Shown here: positions 15,772 to 23,524 of the stretch, piece after piece
Layout: each line of letters opens with the position of its first letter
How positions within the stretch are numbered: position 1 is the stretch's first letter
Source of the DNA: a virus
Length of the DNA stretch: 54,970 nt
IMG/VR virus record: IMGVR_UViG_3300037264_009246
Span: 1-54,970 of that record
Strand: one strand, 5' to 3'
Made by a program: the position numbers and the translations under genes
The notes under the pieces: generated by a model
Seen by the model: the letters and a program-made list of their open reading frames with translations, nothing else
Databases searched by the model: none
What the model was told of the DNA's origin: nothing

Positions 15772-16371
15772 TTACTGGACTGGCTCCCATCCCACCAATT
15801 TCTTTCTAATTTCCATTCTCTCAGTTTCAGTGAATATTGAAGGTATAATCATATAGTGACGCAGGGCCGTAAGTTGTGTATGCCCCTGCCGTAAACACAC
15901 TTCATAGGGTTGAAATCTCGTTGCGAGCATCCAGCATTCAATAGTAGCTCTTGTCATTTTTGCAGTTATTCCTTTTATACCAAGACCTGCATGGTCAGCC
16001 CACCTTTTCAGATTATCATCCCATGTTTGGAGTGTCGGGGGCTTCTTATTCGTGAAAAAATAAGGCAGTTCACCTTCGAGCTGCGGTGGAACCGGAGAAA
16101 TATATCTCTCAGGCATTTGCCTTTTCGCCTTGTTATTAGCTTCTTTTGGAAGGTGTATGACCTTTCTGGATTTCTGCCACCATTCAGGGTGATTGTAAAA
16201 TCTTATGACCTCAGCATACCTCATACCCGAGTAAAGGCACACATTCAGAATCGTCAGCAAGTAAGGTTTATCTATTTGCTGGCATATCTTGTCATAATCG
16301 GATGGACTGAGGATCCGGATCTTATATCCTGTCTGCGTGGTTAAGAAAATAGGTTCTGGCATTAGATTCAT
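15772..16371 (-). CDS. Small tyrosine recombinase / integrase (199 aa)
   Basis: 199 aa, essentially only the catalytic domain. Visible residues: Arg51 in SGMRYAE, Arg141 in AKMTRAT, His164 in RQGH and the nucleophile candidate Tyr173 in LRHYM. Archaeal element integrases have this arrangement. The N-terminal core-binding domain is missing, so it may be a minimal recombinase, a Xis-like resolvase for dimers, or the surviving part of a longer gene. No ribosome site; a 22-bp palindrome lies directly upstream. Confidence 0.82.
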   Translation of the reverse strand: MNLMPEPIFLTTQTGYKIRILSPSDYDKICQQIDKPYLLTILNVCLYSGMRYAEVIRFYNHPEWWQKSRKVIHLPKEANNKAKRQMPERYISPVPPQLEGELPYFFTNKKPPTLQTWDDNLKRWADHAGLGIKGITAKMTRATIECWMLATRFQPYEVCLRQGHTQLTALRHYMIIPSIFTETERMEIRKKLVGWEPVQ

Positions 16372-16373
16372 AA

Positions 16374-16395
16374 TTATGAATTAATTAATTCATAA
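16374..16395. promoter_or_regulatory. 22-bp perfect palindrome at the recombinase start
   Basis: The stretch with arms ttatgaatta / taattcataa is a perfect 22-bp palindrome ending 2 bp before the recombinase ATG (16371). A smaller one, gatgt-aat-acatc, lies at 16447-16459. Both sit in the divergent region between the recombinase and the + operon at 16514 and are probable operators. Confidence 0.55.
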
Positions 16396-16513
16396 GGTTT
16401 TCTATGTTTTCTAAGTAATAATTTGTAGAAAATTTGCAGGTTTTTAGATGTAATACATCGTTACTAACATAAAACATAAGTATTAAATACACCCCAAATC
16501 ATCGTAATGTGTG

Positions 16514-16726
16514 ATGAGTACAGGACGAAGAATATTGATCCTTGTAATGTACCTGGTATCCGGGTTGCTTTTATTGATACTGGTGTATGACCTGCAGGTG
16601 GGAAACATAGTTTCAGGAGTAAAAGGGGGCGGTACATTACCTCACCAGGTTTATGTTTTGGTCCTGCCTGCACTGTTACATATCATGTATAAAGCTTGGA
16701 AAGGTGAAAGTATATGGCAAAAATGA
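16514..16726 (+). CDS. Small membrane protein with two spans (70 aa)
   Basis: 70 aa from ATG 16514. A first hydrophobic helix spans residues 5-25 and a second about 45-60, with a glycine-rich loop between. A TATA-like attaaata lies about 30 bp upstream and there is no ribosome site, so the transcript is probably leaderless. First gene of a three-gene + operon; its end overlaps the next gene by 13 bp. Function unknown. Confidence 0.65.
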   Translation: MSTGRRILILVMYLVSGLLLLILVYDLQVGNIVSGVKGGGTLPHQVYVLVLPALLHIMYKAWKGESIWQK

Positions 16727-17019
16727 TCTTGACTATAGAAGTTGTAGATATTACGCGCAAAGGTGAACATCTCGGGTTTAAGGTTTACATAAATGACTTT
16801 GTACAGGCCGCGAAGCTCCCCAGGAAGCCGGGAGATCTCAAGGACCCACACCCGGAAGAGTTGGTATTTTTCAATGAAGAGCACGGGGTTATGCAGAACA
16901 AAAAGGATCACCCTGAGCCTGTTGATTATTACAAACTCACACTTGTAGATTCAATCCAGAGGGCACTTATCGACTGGCAGATATGGAAGGATCAGGGGTA
17001 TAAGAGGGTCCAGAAATGA
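16714..17019 (+). CDS. Hypothetical protein (101 aa)
   Basis: 101 aa with AAGGTGA before the ATG. The first 35 residues appear to be beta strands (ILTIEVVDITRKGEHLGFKVYI) and the last 30 a helix. No family recognised. It overlaps both neighbours (13 bp and 4 bp), so the three genes are co-translated. Confidence 0.65.
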   Translation: MAKMILTIEVVDITRKGEHLGFKVYINDFVQAAKLPRKPGDLKDPHPEELVFFNEEHGVMQNKKDHPEPVDYYKLTLVDSIQRALIDWQIWKDQGYKRVQK

Positions 17020-17411
17020 ATAATGAGAAGATGGCTGAAGGACCTAAAACGAAAAATATCACTCTTAAAGAATGGCTTGCCGAGGGTGAAAGGCTGTTCG
17101 GCACGGATAAGAAGCAGTGGAAATGGAAATGCTTGAACTGTGGCCATGTGCAGACTATAGCTGATTTCATAGAACTCAGGGATAAGAAAATATTATCTGA
17201 TGATTTCGATCCTGGACAGGTAGTATATTTCTCATGCATTGGCAGATATGATACCAGGATACCTAAAGAGGACGTGGGGACGATTTGGGATAAGAAAAAG
17301 AAAAGTCCATGTAATTATACGCTGGGCGGCCTGTTCTGCTTTGCGAATACTTATGTGATCGATGAATCCGGACAAAGCCATCCAGTATTTGATTTTGCTG
17401 ATGTGAAGTGA
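17016..17411 (+). CDS. Phage-type zinc protein of a widespread hypothetical family (131 aa)
   Basis: 131 aa. The motif order EWLAEGERLFG, then WKCLNCGHVQ, then VYFSCIGRYD, then CNYTLGGLF matches a conserved hypothetical protein common in phages and integrated elements of bacteria and archaea; cysteines in the CxxC, SCIG and CNYT blocks probably bind zinc. Its molecular role is unknown to me. Last gene of the small + operon. Confidence 0.75.
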   Translation: MNNEKMAEGPKTKNITLKEWLAEGERLFGTDKKQWKWKCLNCGHVQTIADFIELRDKKILSDDFDPGQVVYFSCIGRYDTRIPKEDVGTIWDKKKKSPCNYTLGGLFCFANTYVIDESGQSHPVFDFADVK

Positions 17412-17599
17412 ATCGAAAAGGATAAATGTATAGAAATCATTGATGATTATCAAGGGGCTGTGGATAATCTCCTTCAGGTGATCATCCCGCAGTTCCTCCA
17501 GACAACCATAGGCAGAAATTGAAACACTTAAAAAGCGTCTCAACTGCAATGCAATATGATGAAAACCCTTAAGGGAATAATCGGATTGCATAGTATTAG

Positions 17600-17620
17600 A
17601 AAACCCATAAGGGTTTTAAA
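17600..17620 (+). terminator. Hairpin terminator after the + operon
   Basis: aaaaccc (17600-17606) and gggtttt (17611-17617) form a 7-bp stem with an ataa loop. A second self-complementary stretch (cccttaaggg) lies just before. It is 190 bp after the stop of the zinc-protein gene, with no gene between. Confidence 0.45.
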
Positions 17621-18121
17621 ATCAGCCCTGGGCTAAAGCCCCTTCTCCGGGTTAATCTCCGGAGATGAGAGGGATGATTTTCCTCTTCCCTGTGAAGCCG
17701 GGGGAAGATCCATTAAAACAAGGATCCTGGCTGAGGGATAAAATGAGGATTGTCCTATTCAGGCAAATTGTGAGCTGGATTTTATCACATTTGGGTCAAT
17801 ATTTTAGCGATATCGCGGCAAGATTTCAGTCCTGGCCAGCTCCGATCCGGAGCAGCTCTAAAGATTATCATGGCAATGCCTGACGGTGTACAGAAGTGAT
17901 AAAGTGAATACTCTTTTATCCGGGACCCGCACAGACAAATTTAATATGCATCAGGATCAATGGTGTACTAACATTACGATACCCAAAATACCTGACAAAG
18001 CCCCGACTGCAAGGGTGTACCCCGGATGATGCCGAAAGGCTATAATGGTGTGCCGGTTGGTAAGGTGGCTCAAAGCCTTACCGTAACAAAATGTCTGGCT
18101 GTGGAATGACGGGCATGATAT
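17621..18121. other. Intergenic region with several short stems, no supported gene
   Basis: About 500 bp without a convincing gene. A 72-codon open frame (17665-17883) has atypical composition and I do not support it. The right part has local stems: gcc-gaaa-ggc (18031-18040, a GNRA-type loop) and ggtaagg / ccttacc (18059-18065 with 18076-18082). A 12-bp palindrome atctccggagat lies near 17652. A noncoding RNA or the remains of an older gene are both possible. Confidence 0.4.
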
Positions 18122-18400
18122 TCACTTATGTACGTGGTCTTTAATTTCCTCATCAATTAATCTCTTTAGAAGTGGTTGTGCCCTTGTGAAATCATCGATA
18201 AGTTCCTGTTCCACAATCTCTTTGATAAAAACCCGGGCCTGTTTATATTCTTCAAGTACTGTTTTATTCTTTCTGTAGAAATCAACGGCATCCTCAATAA
18301 TTTCCCCTTCATACTTTTTTGTCTCTCCGGATTCTTTCCGGATCCAATCCCTGCACTCTTTCGATAATGTTGTGTGAATTGGCTGCTTGTTCATACTCAT
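18122..18400 (-). CDS. Ribbon-helix-helix-like regulator (92 aa)
   Basis: 92 aa. The N-terminus (PIHTTLSKECRDWIRKES) followed by a helix (EGEIIEDAVDFYRKN) resembles a ribbon-helix-helix domain; the rest is a charged helix suited to oligomerisation. A TATA box (taatatatatatac, 18418-18431) lies the right distance upstream for a leaderless start at 18400. Single-gene transcript at the end of the replication region. Confidence 0.7.
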   Translation of the reverse strand: MSMNKQPIHTTLSKECRDWIRKESGETKKYEGEIIEDAVDFYRKNKTVLEEYKQARVFIKEIVEQELIDDFTRAQPLLKRLIDEEIKDHVHK

Positions 18401-18417
18401 GATTATACATTTAATGG

Positions 18418-18432
18418 TATATATATATTAAA
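18418..18432 (-). promoter_or_regulatory. TATA-box promoter of the RHH-like gene
   Basis: A long TATA-type run on the - strand (taatatatatatacc) is centred about 25 bp upstream of ATG 18400, the normal distance of an archaeal TATA box from a start site. It implies a leaderless mRNA. Confidence 0.6.
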
Positions 18433-18464
18433 ATATCACTTATTATGCCAATGGTCATGGAGCA

Positions 18465-18836
18465 TCAACAGATTAAATGTTCAAGGTGTATTTTCCGAAT
18501 GCATGACGACCCATAAGGACCGATTGTATGCGATTTGAATACCACGTAATACCCTGTAGAGATCCTTTTTCCACATAATCTACAATTGGTATTCTCATTC
18601 TGCTTAACGATTTTTGGTTTTTCAAACTTAAGCTGTGTTGCCCCGGGTGTCATTAAATAGGTTTTTCCAGTTCGTTGTAAAAGCCCCTCTTGTTGTGCTA
18701 TTTTCAGGATTTCATCTATTATTTTGAAGTCCCTTGTTATCAGATTGTAAAGAAGATCCCCAATTTCAACGGGTTTTAATTCAATGGCGCCAAGTGCAGC
18801 AATTAACTCAAGTCCAGCTTCTATTTTAGGATCCAT
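18465..18836 (-). CDS. Winged-helix plus zinc-binding protein (123 aa)
   Basis: 123 aa. Residues 1-75 look like a winged helix (IGDLLYNLITRDFKIIDEILKIAQQEGLLQRTGKTYLMT). The C-terminal part has CRLCGKRI at about 87 and a later cysteine/histidine group (SSCIRKIHLEH), consistent with a zinc knuckle. Its ATG is 1 bp from the stop of the preceding gene. Probably a transcription factor or replication accessory protein. Confidence 0.7.
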   Translation of the reverse strand: MDPKIEAGLELIAALGAIELKPVEIGDLLYNLITRDFKIIDEILKIAQQEGLLQRTGKTYLMTPGATQLKFEKPKIVKQNENTNCRLCGKRISTGYYVVFKSHTIGPYGSSCIRKIHLEHLIC

Positions 18837-18977
18837 TCATGACACATCTATTTTTTTAGTGACCAAGACCATTTTACAGGTCTTGCATATCGTAAGTTCC
18901 TCATTCCCCACAACCTCAATACTAACACTGTGCTTCTTACGCATGTGCTTTTCAGCCTCAGTTATTTCAGGTTTCAT
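18837..18977 (-). CDS. Small CxxC protein (46 aa)
   Basis: 46 aa from ATG 18977, which overlaps the end of the HTH gene; an upstream start at 19025 would overlap it more. The sequence is charged with one CKTC pair near residue 31. It lies between two likely DNA-binding proteins in the same operon. Function unknown. Confidence 0.5.
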   Translation of the reverse strand: MKPEITEAEKHMRKKHSVSIEVVGNEELTICKTCKMVLVTKKIDVS

Positions 18978-19218
18978 GGCAAAATAGTTCCGTGCATACT
19001 CGTTTAAGAATCTTTCTCCGGGCATTTGCTAATTGATGGCTTAATGTTGATTCATCTATCCCAAGTGAACATGCCATTTCTCTGATAGACGGTAAATTCT
19101 TTGGTTTAAAAGAACTGGATGAGCCGGGTTCAAAATAACCCTGTTCATAAGCAAATGCCAGTACGTCAAATTCCTTTTCAGTCAGCCCATATTGTTTCCT
19201 TATCTCCTGACGGTTCAT
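18967..19218 (-). CDS. HTH_10-type (bacterio-opsin activator-like) regulator (83 aa)
   Basis: 83 aa. The sequence follows the archaeal HTH_10 pattern: LTEKEFDVLAFAYEQGYFE, then IREMACSLGIDESTLSHQL, then ARRKIL. In the full-length family this domain is the DNA-binding end of a larger sensor; here it stands alone. It follows the MCM gene by 11 bp and is probably a regulator of element genes. Confidence 0.8.
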   Translation of the reverse strand: MNRQEIRKQYGLTEKEFDVLAFAYEQGYFEPGSSSSFKPKNLPSIREMACSLGIDESTLSHQLANARRKILKRVCTELFCHET

Positions 19219-19229
19219 TTTTCACCAGA

Positions 19230-20519
19230 TTAACTAATAGCTGCCAGTTGTTCAAGTGCCTGCATCTTACCGCCGTTCAAGTTCGGGTTCAGTGTCTTGA
19301 TCGCATTAAGGAAGTCCTTTACCTCAACGTTGCGCCTGTGAAGCTTCGCTATGGTAAATGCTACCCTCAAGATACTCTCCTTGCGCCTTGGACTGCCCCT
19401 TATACCTTCATCGAGGTCTATGTACATGCACATCAGCGTCTTTACCTTATCACGTACTTCCCTGGGTATTGAAGGCTCAAAATCCCTGATCCAGTTCAGG
19501 TAGTTCTTCAGGTCAAAACCATCATATCCCTCTTTATCCTCAAACCAGTGATCCACAATGGAGCAGGTTATCTTTTTCTCATTTTCTCCCACCGGAGCCT
19601 TCAACTCAAATTTGAAATCAAACCTGTCCAGGAGTTCAGGGCTGAAATGTGTTAAGCGGTTGGCTGCTGCTATCGCCCGAACCTCAGCATCCAGGAGTGC
19701 CGAATGTTTGCCAACATCTATTTGCACCTTTCCTTCCTCCATAGCCTCAAGAAGCCCCTGTCTGTCTTTATCTGAGAACTTATCAAGCTCGTCTATGCAG
19801 ATGATACCTTTATGCGCCTTGGGGAGTGCGCCCAGGACAATTTCATCCCCGCTCGCATCTGCTGTAAGACCCACCTTTGAAGTACGCTGGCTGCAAAACT
19901 TAGCTCCGATCTGATACACTATCCAGTTCATGAGTTGTGACTTTGCACTTCCAGGATCACCGTGCATGAGTACGTGAATCCTTCCCCTGTCCCCGAACTT
20001 ATCCCCGTGACTTGCCATGCTGAGAAGCAGTGCCTTTTTTACTGGCGCCATCCCCTCAATTTTCGGGTTTATCCATTTATTCCAGTAATCGAGCATGTCA
20101 GTACCTTCAGATAATAGCTTTTCAAACTGCTGAATGAGTGCAGGGTCAAGTATCTGTATCTGTATCGAGTTTTCATGCCGTTCAACTTCAGCGCGCTCAC
20201 GTTCGATTTCATCTAAGACCTGTTCAAGCTCCTTCCCGTCCACTGCCAGCCTGTAATGCGTGGCTGAATTGCTCTTATACCCATACTTGATGATTTTCTG
20301 CTGCATCAGGATATTTACATGCCCTCCTGTCCACTGAACATCCTCAAACCCCCATCCGAACCTATTTTCACGATAGATTTCATCCACTGCTATGATTTTT
20401 CGCAGCCTGGTTATGTAGTTGATATCCCTGTTGCACAGCGTCCTTACCCGGTCTGCAAGTTCCGCTTCCTGACCGTACTTTGATAGTTCACCTGGCATAT
20501 TTTCTTTCTTTTCATGCAT
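19230..20519 (-). CDS. mcm: Minimal MCM helicase with a winged-helix-like N-terminus (429 aa)
   Basis: 429 aa from ATG 20519 (AAGGTGAG upstream). The AAA+ core is complete: Walker A GDPGSAKS at 187-194, Walker B CIDELDK at 241-247, sensor 1 AAANR at 284-288, and an arginine finger at Arg299 in PELLDRFD. It would unwind the element's DNA at the fork. Host MCMs are about 650-700 aa; the usual N-terminal OB and zinc domains are missing, and residues 25-100 look instead like a winged helix. The C-terminal segment (about 365-410) forms the lid and a helical end. Confidence 0.88.
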   Translation of the reverse strand: MHEKKENMPGELSKYGQEAELADRVRTLCNRDINYITRLRKIIAVDEIYRENRFGWGFEDVQWTGGHVNILMQQKIIKYGYKSNSATHYRLAVDGKELEQVLDEIERERAEVERHENSIQIQILDPALIQQFEKLLSEGTDMLDYWNKWINPKIEGMAPVKKALLLSMASHGDKFGDRGRIHVLMHGDPGSAKSQLMNWIVYQIGAKFCSQRTSKVGLTADASGDEIVLGALPKAHKGIICIDELDKFSDKDRQGLLEAMEEGKVQIDVGKHSALLDAEVRAIAAANRLTHFSPELLDRFDFKFELKAPVGENEKKITCSIVDHWFEDKEGYDGFDLKNYLNWIRDFEPSIPREVRDKVKTLMCMYIDLDEGIRGSPRRKESILRVAFTIAKLHRRNVEVKDFLNAIKTLNPNLNGGKMQALEQLAAIS

Positions 20520-20670
20520 GTTTCTCACCTTGCTGTTCTGTCGCCACTATGGAAGTACAGTTTTTACACAATAGTTTTTTTGTAGTATCATCAAAAATAA
20601 CCATGTTCAATTCACATAAAATTCCACAACCATCACAATTAGCTACCAAAACCTTCTTTTTAATGTCCAT
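20512..20670 (-). CDS. Small two-CxxC zinc ribbon protein (52 aa)
   Basis: 52 aa with CDGCG near residue 12 and CKNC near residue 37, the spacing of a compact zinc ribbon. It overlaps the start of the MCM gene by 8 bp, so its translation is coupled to that of the helicase. Possible helicase accessory protein; evidence is positional. Confidence 0.6.
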   Translation of the reverse strand: MDIKKKVLVANCDGCGILCELNMVIFDDTTKKLLCKNCTSIVATEQQGEKHA

Positions 20671-20671
20671 A

Positions 20672-21115
20672 TTATTCAAACCCTCCTCTCTCTTTTAATA
20701 TGTCAAGGACTGTCTTTTTCCTATCAACCTGATATCCCTTCCACTTCTCAAGCGCCCAGGTCTTGTTATTCCTGAACCGTTCCTGTGCCTGTTTTACCTC
20801 ATCGTCTGAAGCTAACCTGACAACATCATACCTTCGCATGTAAACCTTTTCTGGATCGGTTACGAAATGACCAAATATTTTAGTTCCTGACGCTTCAGGA
20901 TTACAACCGTTCCCGAACTTACAGAAATAAACCCAGTCTATGATATCGAGGTTTAATGATGCCTTTGTTTTCATGATAACGTATTTTCCTTTCAGGTGTA
21001 TATCCGATATCTCAACTGCTTTCCAGTGATGTTGCATATCATCCTCTGGACATTCGTTTTCTTTCCATTCTGTAATCTTATCAACTACAAGTCCACAGCA
21101 TTCACATTGGTACAT
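20672..21115 (-). CDS. Hypothetical protein with N-terminal zinc knuckle (147 aa)
   Basis: 147 aa from ATG 21115 (AAGGTGATT upstream). CECCG near residue 4 and two further cysteines near 65-71 could bind zinc; a Trp-rich segment (WALEKWKGYQVDRKK) near the end looks helical. No family recognised. Part of the long - operon from the clamp-loader region towards MCM. Confidence 0.6.
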   Translation of the reverse strand: MYQCECCGLVVDKITEWKENECPEDDMQHHWKAVEISDIHLKGKYVIMKTKASLNLDIIDWVYFCKFGNGCNPEASGTKIFGHFVTDPEKVYMRRYDVVRLASDDEVKQAQERFRNNKTWALEKWKGYQVDRKKTVLDILKERGGFE

Positions 21116-21116
21116 T

Positions 21117-21332
21117 TCAATCACCTTTCTTTTTACCTATTATCTTATCAGTAATATACAGAAAAAGAACAAACGGTATGGGTATCAGCACCCCCGCAAT
21201 TATGAACATAAACAACACATTCATCCACAGCGGAGTGTCCAAAACGTAATACAGCAAACCATAAATTAACCATGCAATTAACGCTATCACGGATGCTATG
21301 GTGACAATTCCTGCTGTCAATAATCTGCTCAT
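21117..21332 (-). CDS. Membrane protein with two spans (71 aa)
   Basis: 71 aa from ATG 21332, which overlaps the previous gene by 4 bp. Two hydrophobic helices (about 5-28 and 36-58) and a lysine-rich C-terminus, giving a hairpin with a cytoplasmic basic tail. Function unknown. Confidence 0.6.
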   Translation of the reverse strand: MSRLLTAGIVTIASVIALIAWLIYGLLYYVLDTPLWMNVLFMFIIAGVLIPIPFVLFLYITDKIIGKKKGD

Positions 21333-21628
21333 GGTTTCACATCTCCCTTTAACCTGCACCATACGAACTGATTGCATTGAAAACACGCATACACGAAATA
21401 GCCTGTTTCCAGGAATGTTATTTCCACTCCGGGCGGATTCTCTTTTTTACAGTTCGGGCAGTTGGTCGGTTGAGGGTGTTTTATTACTTCCTTTATCCTT
21501 TCATTCTGCTTCGTTATGGGGTTATATGCAACGGTTGGCGTTCCCAGGACTAACATACCATCGCCCAGGTCTGTAATCATTGCGCTGTCGCCCACATGCT
21601 TAGGTTTTCCCATTATCATTTCGTTCAT
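21329..21628 (-). CDS. Zinc ribbon protein (99 aa)
   Basis: 99 aa from ATG 21628. The C-terminal half has CPNCKKE and CFQCNQF separated by about 25 residues, a classic zinc ribbon, preceded by a beta-rich part. It overlaps the upstream 57-aa gene by 29 bp. A DNA- or RNA-binding accessory role is possible. Confidence 0.6.
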   Translation of the reverse strand: MNEMIMGKPKHVGDSAMITDLGDGMLVLGTPTVAYNPITKQNERIKEVIKHPQPTNCPNCKKENPPGVEITFLETGYFVYACFQCNQFVWCRLKGDVKP

Positions 21629-21773
21629 ATTTATCAAGTCCTCCCTTTTTTTCCTCTGGATAATGTCTTGGTTTCACCTTTTTTGAATCTGTAACTTTGA
21701 ACGTTGTCTGCCCTTCGTTCTTACCTGCCAGGTTTTGCTGTATCGTAACGTACCCATTCCCATTTTCATCCAT
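21600..21773 (-). CDS. Small hydrophilic protein (57 aa)
   Basis: 57 aa, starting where the previous gene stops (TAATG) and running 29 bp into the next gene. A strand-rich N-terminus (GYVTIQQNLAGK) and a lysine-rich tail. No family recognised; supported by the tight operon packing. Confidence 0.5.
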   Translation of the reverse strand: MDENGNGYVTIQQNLAGKNEGQTTFKVTDSKKVKPRHYPEEKKGGLDKYERNDNGKT

Positions 21774-21982
21774 TAAGTATCCCTCTTGCCTTTTCTCTTA
21801 GCTTGAAAAAGGGTTCGAGGCTCATCAGGATTGTCAAAATCCTTCCATGTTGCTTTTCGTCCCTCTTGTTCATCCTCTAATTCACATTCAAGGGATTCAA
21901 CTTCTGCTATCTGCTTTTGCGTTGTTGCTGAATTTACGACCTGTTCACCGTCAGCGCCGATGAACAGTGTTTTTGCTTCCAT
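21773..21982 (-). CDS. Small acidic protein (69 aa)
   Basis: 69 aa. The ATG is preceded by CTGGAGGAA, a 13-bp block (atatctggaggaa) also present before the gene starting at 35456. The middle is strongly acidic (ELEDEQEG), the end basic (AKRKGKR). It follows the clamp-loader gene. Function unknown. Confidence 0.55.
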   Translation of the reverse strand: MEAKTLFIGADGEQVVNSATTQKQIAEVESLECELEDEQEGRKATWKDFDNPDEPRTLFQAKRKGKRDT

Positions 21983-21999
21983 ATTTGTTCCTCCAGATA

Positions 22000-22686
22000 T
22001 TATGTTTTAATCGTTACTGATTCGTTTTTCATGTACTGCTGAACTATCTTATCAATCTCTGAATTGCGGTTATTGAGTGCTGCCATCTTTTGAAGTTCAT
22101 TGACTGCTGCTCTCATATCCCCATCAACTTTCCTGGCTATGTTCCGTAAAACATCATCCTGGATACTGACTTTTTCCTTAACCGCTACTCGTTTTAATCC
22201 CTCTACGGTATCGGCTTCACTTATGCGCTTGAACTCGAATAACGCACATCTTGACTTTATGGGTTTGATTATGCCGTTTATGTCATTACATGCAAAGATA
22301 AAAACCGTGTTCCTGGTCTTCTCGATTGGTCGCTTTAAAATGTCCTGAGCTGTCGGTTTTAACCCGTCTGCCTCATCAAGAAGTATAACCCTGATATCTG
22401 ACCCTATCGGTTTGTGTTTTAATGCCCTTATCACCCTTTTTCTCATGTCCCCTTCTTCCCTTGTGTCGCTGGCGTTGAGTTCTATGAAGTTCGCTTCAAA
22501 GTACTCACCTAACAGCTTATGGGCGATAATGTGCGCCGTTGTGGTCTTGCCTGTTCCCGCTTCGCCGTAAAAAAGTAAATGCGGGATATCCCCTGATAGT
22601 ATAAAACTCTCAATGGCTGTCAGGACTTCATTAAGCCCTACCATCTCGGTAAAGGTCTGTGGTCTGTACTTCTCTATCCAGTTCAT
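22000..22686 (-). CDS. Truncated RFC small-subunit-like clamp loader (228 aa)
   Basis: 228 aa AAA+ protein. It starts with the clamp-loader signature WIEKYRP, and has Walker A GEAGTGKT at 41-48, Walker B LLDEAD at 102-107, and the SRC motif at 145-147. The first two domains are intact, but the C-terminal collar domain (about 90 residues in host RFC-S of about 320 aa), which holds the pentamer together, is missing. It may join a mixed complex with host RFC or act on the sliding clamp in another way. It overlaps the upstream 59-aa gene by 4 bp. Confidence 0.85.
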   Translation of the reverse strand: MNWIEKYRPQTFTEMVGLNEVLTAIESFILSGDIPHLLFYGEAGTGKTTTAHIIAHKLLGEYFEANFIELNASDTREEGDMRKRVIRALKHKPIGSDIRVILLDEADGLKPTAQDILKRPIEKTRNTVFIFACNDINGIIKPIKSRCALFEFKRISEADTVEGLKRVAVKEKVSIQDDVLRNIARKVDGDMRAAVNELQKMAALNNRNSEIDKIVQQYMKNESVTIKT

Positions 22687-22862
22687 CCTTTAGTACCCTC
22701 TAAAGTTCTATGCTGTTCTTTTTTTCTGGTTATGTATTCCTTAACTGCTTCTGCTACCTGTTGGGTTATGGGTATCCCGTCTTTTTCCTTGATATCATGC
22801 AGTATGCACATATCATTATCAGAAATTTGATTACCTACCCAGTTATATTTTTTATATTTCAT
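22683..22862 (-). CDS. Small helical protein, possibly RHH (59 aa)
   Basis: 59 aa with GAGGGATAAA before the ATG; its stop overlaps the clamp-loader start. The second half (ITQQVAEAVKEYITRKKEQ) is a basic helix like the second helix of ribbon-helix-helix proteins, but the strand is unclear. Function unknown. Confidence 0.55.
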   Translation of the reverse strand: MKYKKYNWVGNQISDNDMCILHDIKEKDGIPITQQVAEAVKEYITRKKEQHRTLEGTKG

Positions 22863-22870
22863 TTTATCCC

Positions 22871-23041
22871 TCAGTTCCAGTATCTTTTTTTAATAAGTTC
22901 GTTCTGTCGCTGTTGGTTCTGCCCTTTTATGAAGCACGGTTTACATGCTTCTATTCCCATACATTCGATTTTACCGACTTCTGTTAATTGCCCACAAAAA
23001 TGACAAGTACCCTCATGCCATGCCATTTTTATAACTCGCAT
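22871..23041 (-). CDS. Two-CxxC zinc finger protein (56 aa)
   Basis: 56 aa. CHFCG near residue 13 and CKPCF near 33 make a compact treble-clef or ribbon, followed by a glutamine/lysine-rich helix. It is tightly packed in the clamp-loader operon. The exact start (23041 or the internal ATG 15 bp later) is uncertain because no clear ribosome site is present. Confidence 0.55.
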   Translation of the reverse strand: MRVIKMAWHEGTCHFCGQLTEVGKIECMGIEACKPCFIKGQNQQRQNELIKKRYWN

Positions 23042-23136
23042 GTATCCCTATCTTCTTTTGCTTCAAGGCTCATCATGCTATCACTCCCTCACATACTGCC
23101 TTTTGTTGATCCAATTTAAAGCCCTGGTCTATGATA

Positions 23137-23502
23137 TTAACCCCCTGTCGAATATAAAAACAGTCTGCATACATACGTTTGAAGTGTCAAGTCATCTATT
23201 GTGTCAGTTTGTTTTTCATTGACAAATCTTATGTTTTGGGTTACTTCGTCAAGGTGTCCCTTTGTTTCAAATAAGGGTTTAAGGTTAAGGATAATTTGTT
23301 TGCCGTTTATGTCCCTAAATGTTCCCTGGTCTTTTCCTTGCTTATGTGCTTGTTTCAGATTTCTTGTTATTTCGTCTATCTCTGAATGTAGTTTTTCAGG
23401 TATTTCAGGAAGTTCTTTATGTGTTCTGAGTATATCGTTTTTATAGGTTTCCATATAGCTTACTGCCCATTCTTTAAGGTCTTTCTCATTTAGTTGCTCC
23501 AT
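23137..23502 (-). CDS. First gene of the clamp-loader/MCM operon, unknown (121 aa)
   Basis: 121 aa, charged and mostly helical, with a short strand-rich part (GKQIILNLKPLF). GGAGG lies at 23513-23517 on the - strand, just after a long inverted repeat that would fold in the leader. It appears to head the polycistronic run ending near 18465. No family recognised. Confidence 0.65.
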   Translation of the reverse strand: MEQLNEKDLKEWAVSYMETYKNDILRTHKELPEIPEKLHSEIDEITRNLKQAHKQGKDQGTFRDINGKQIILNLKPLFETKGHLDEVTQNIRFVNEKQTDTIDDLTLQTYVCRLFLYSTGG

Positions 23503-23524
23503 ATTTTCCGTTCCTCCAGATTTG

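Noticed and set aside
17665-17883. 72-codon open frame on the + strand
   Set aside because: Atypical composition, no relatives recognised, and it lies in a stretch with several stems. The GGAG before its ATG is not enough.
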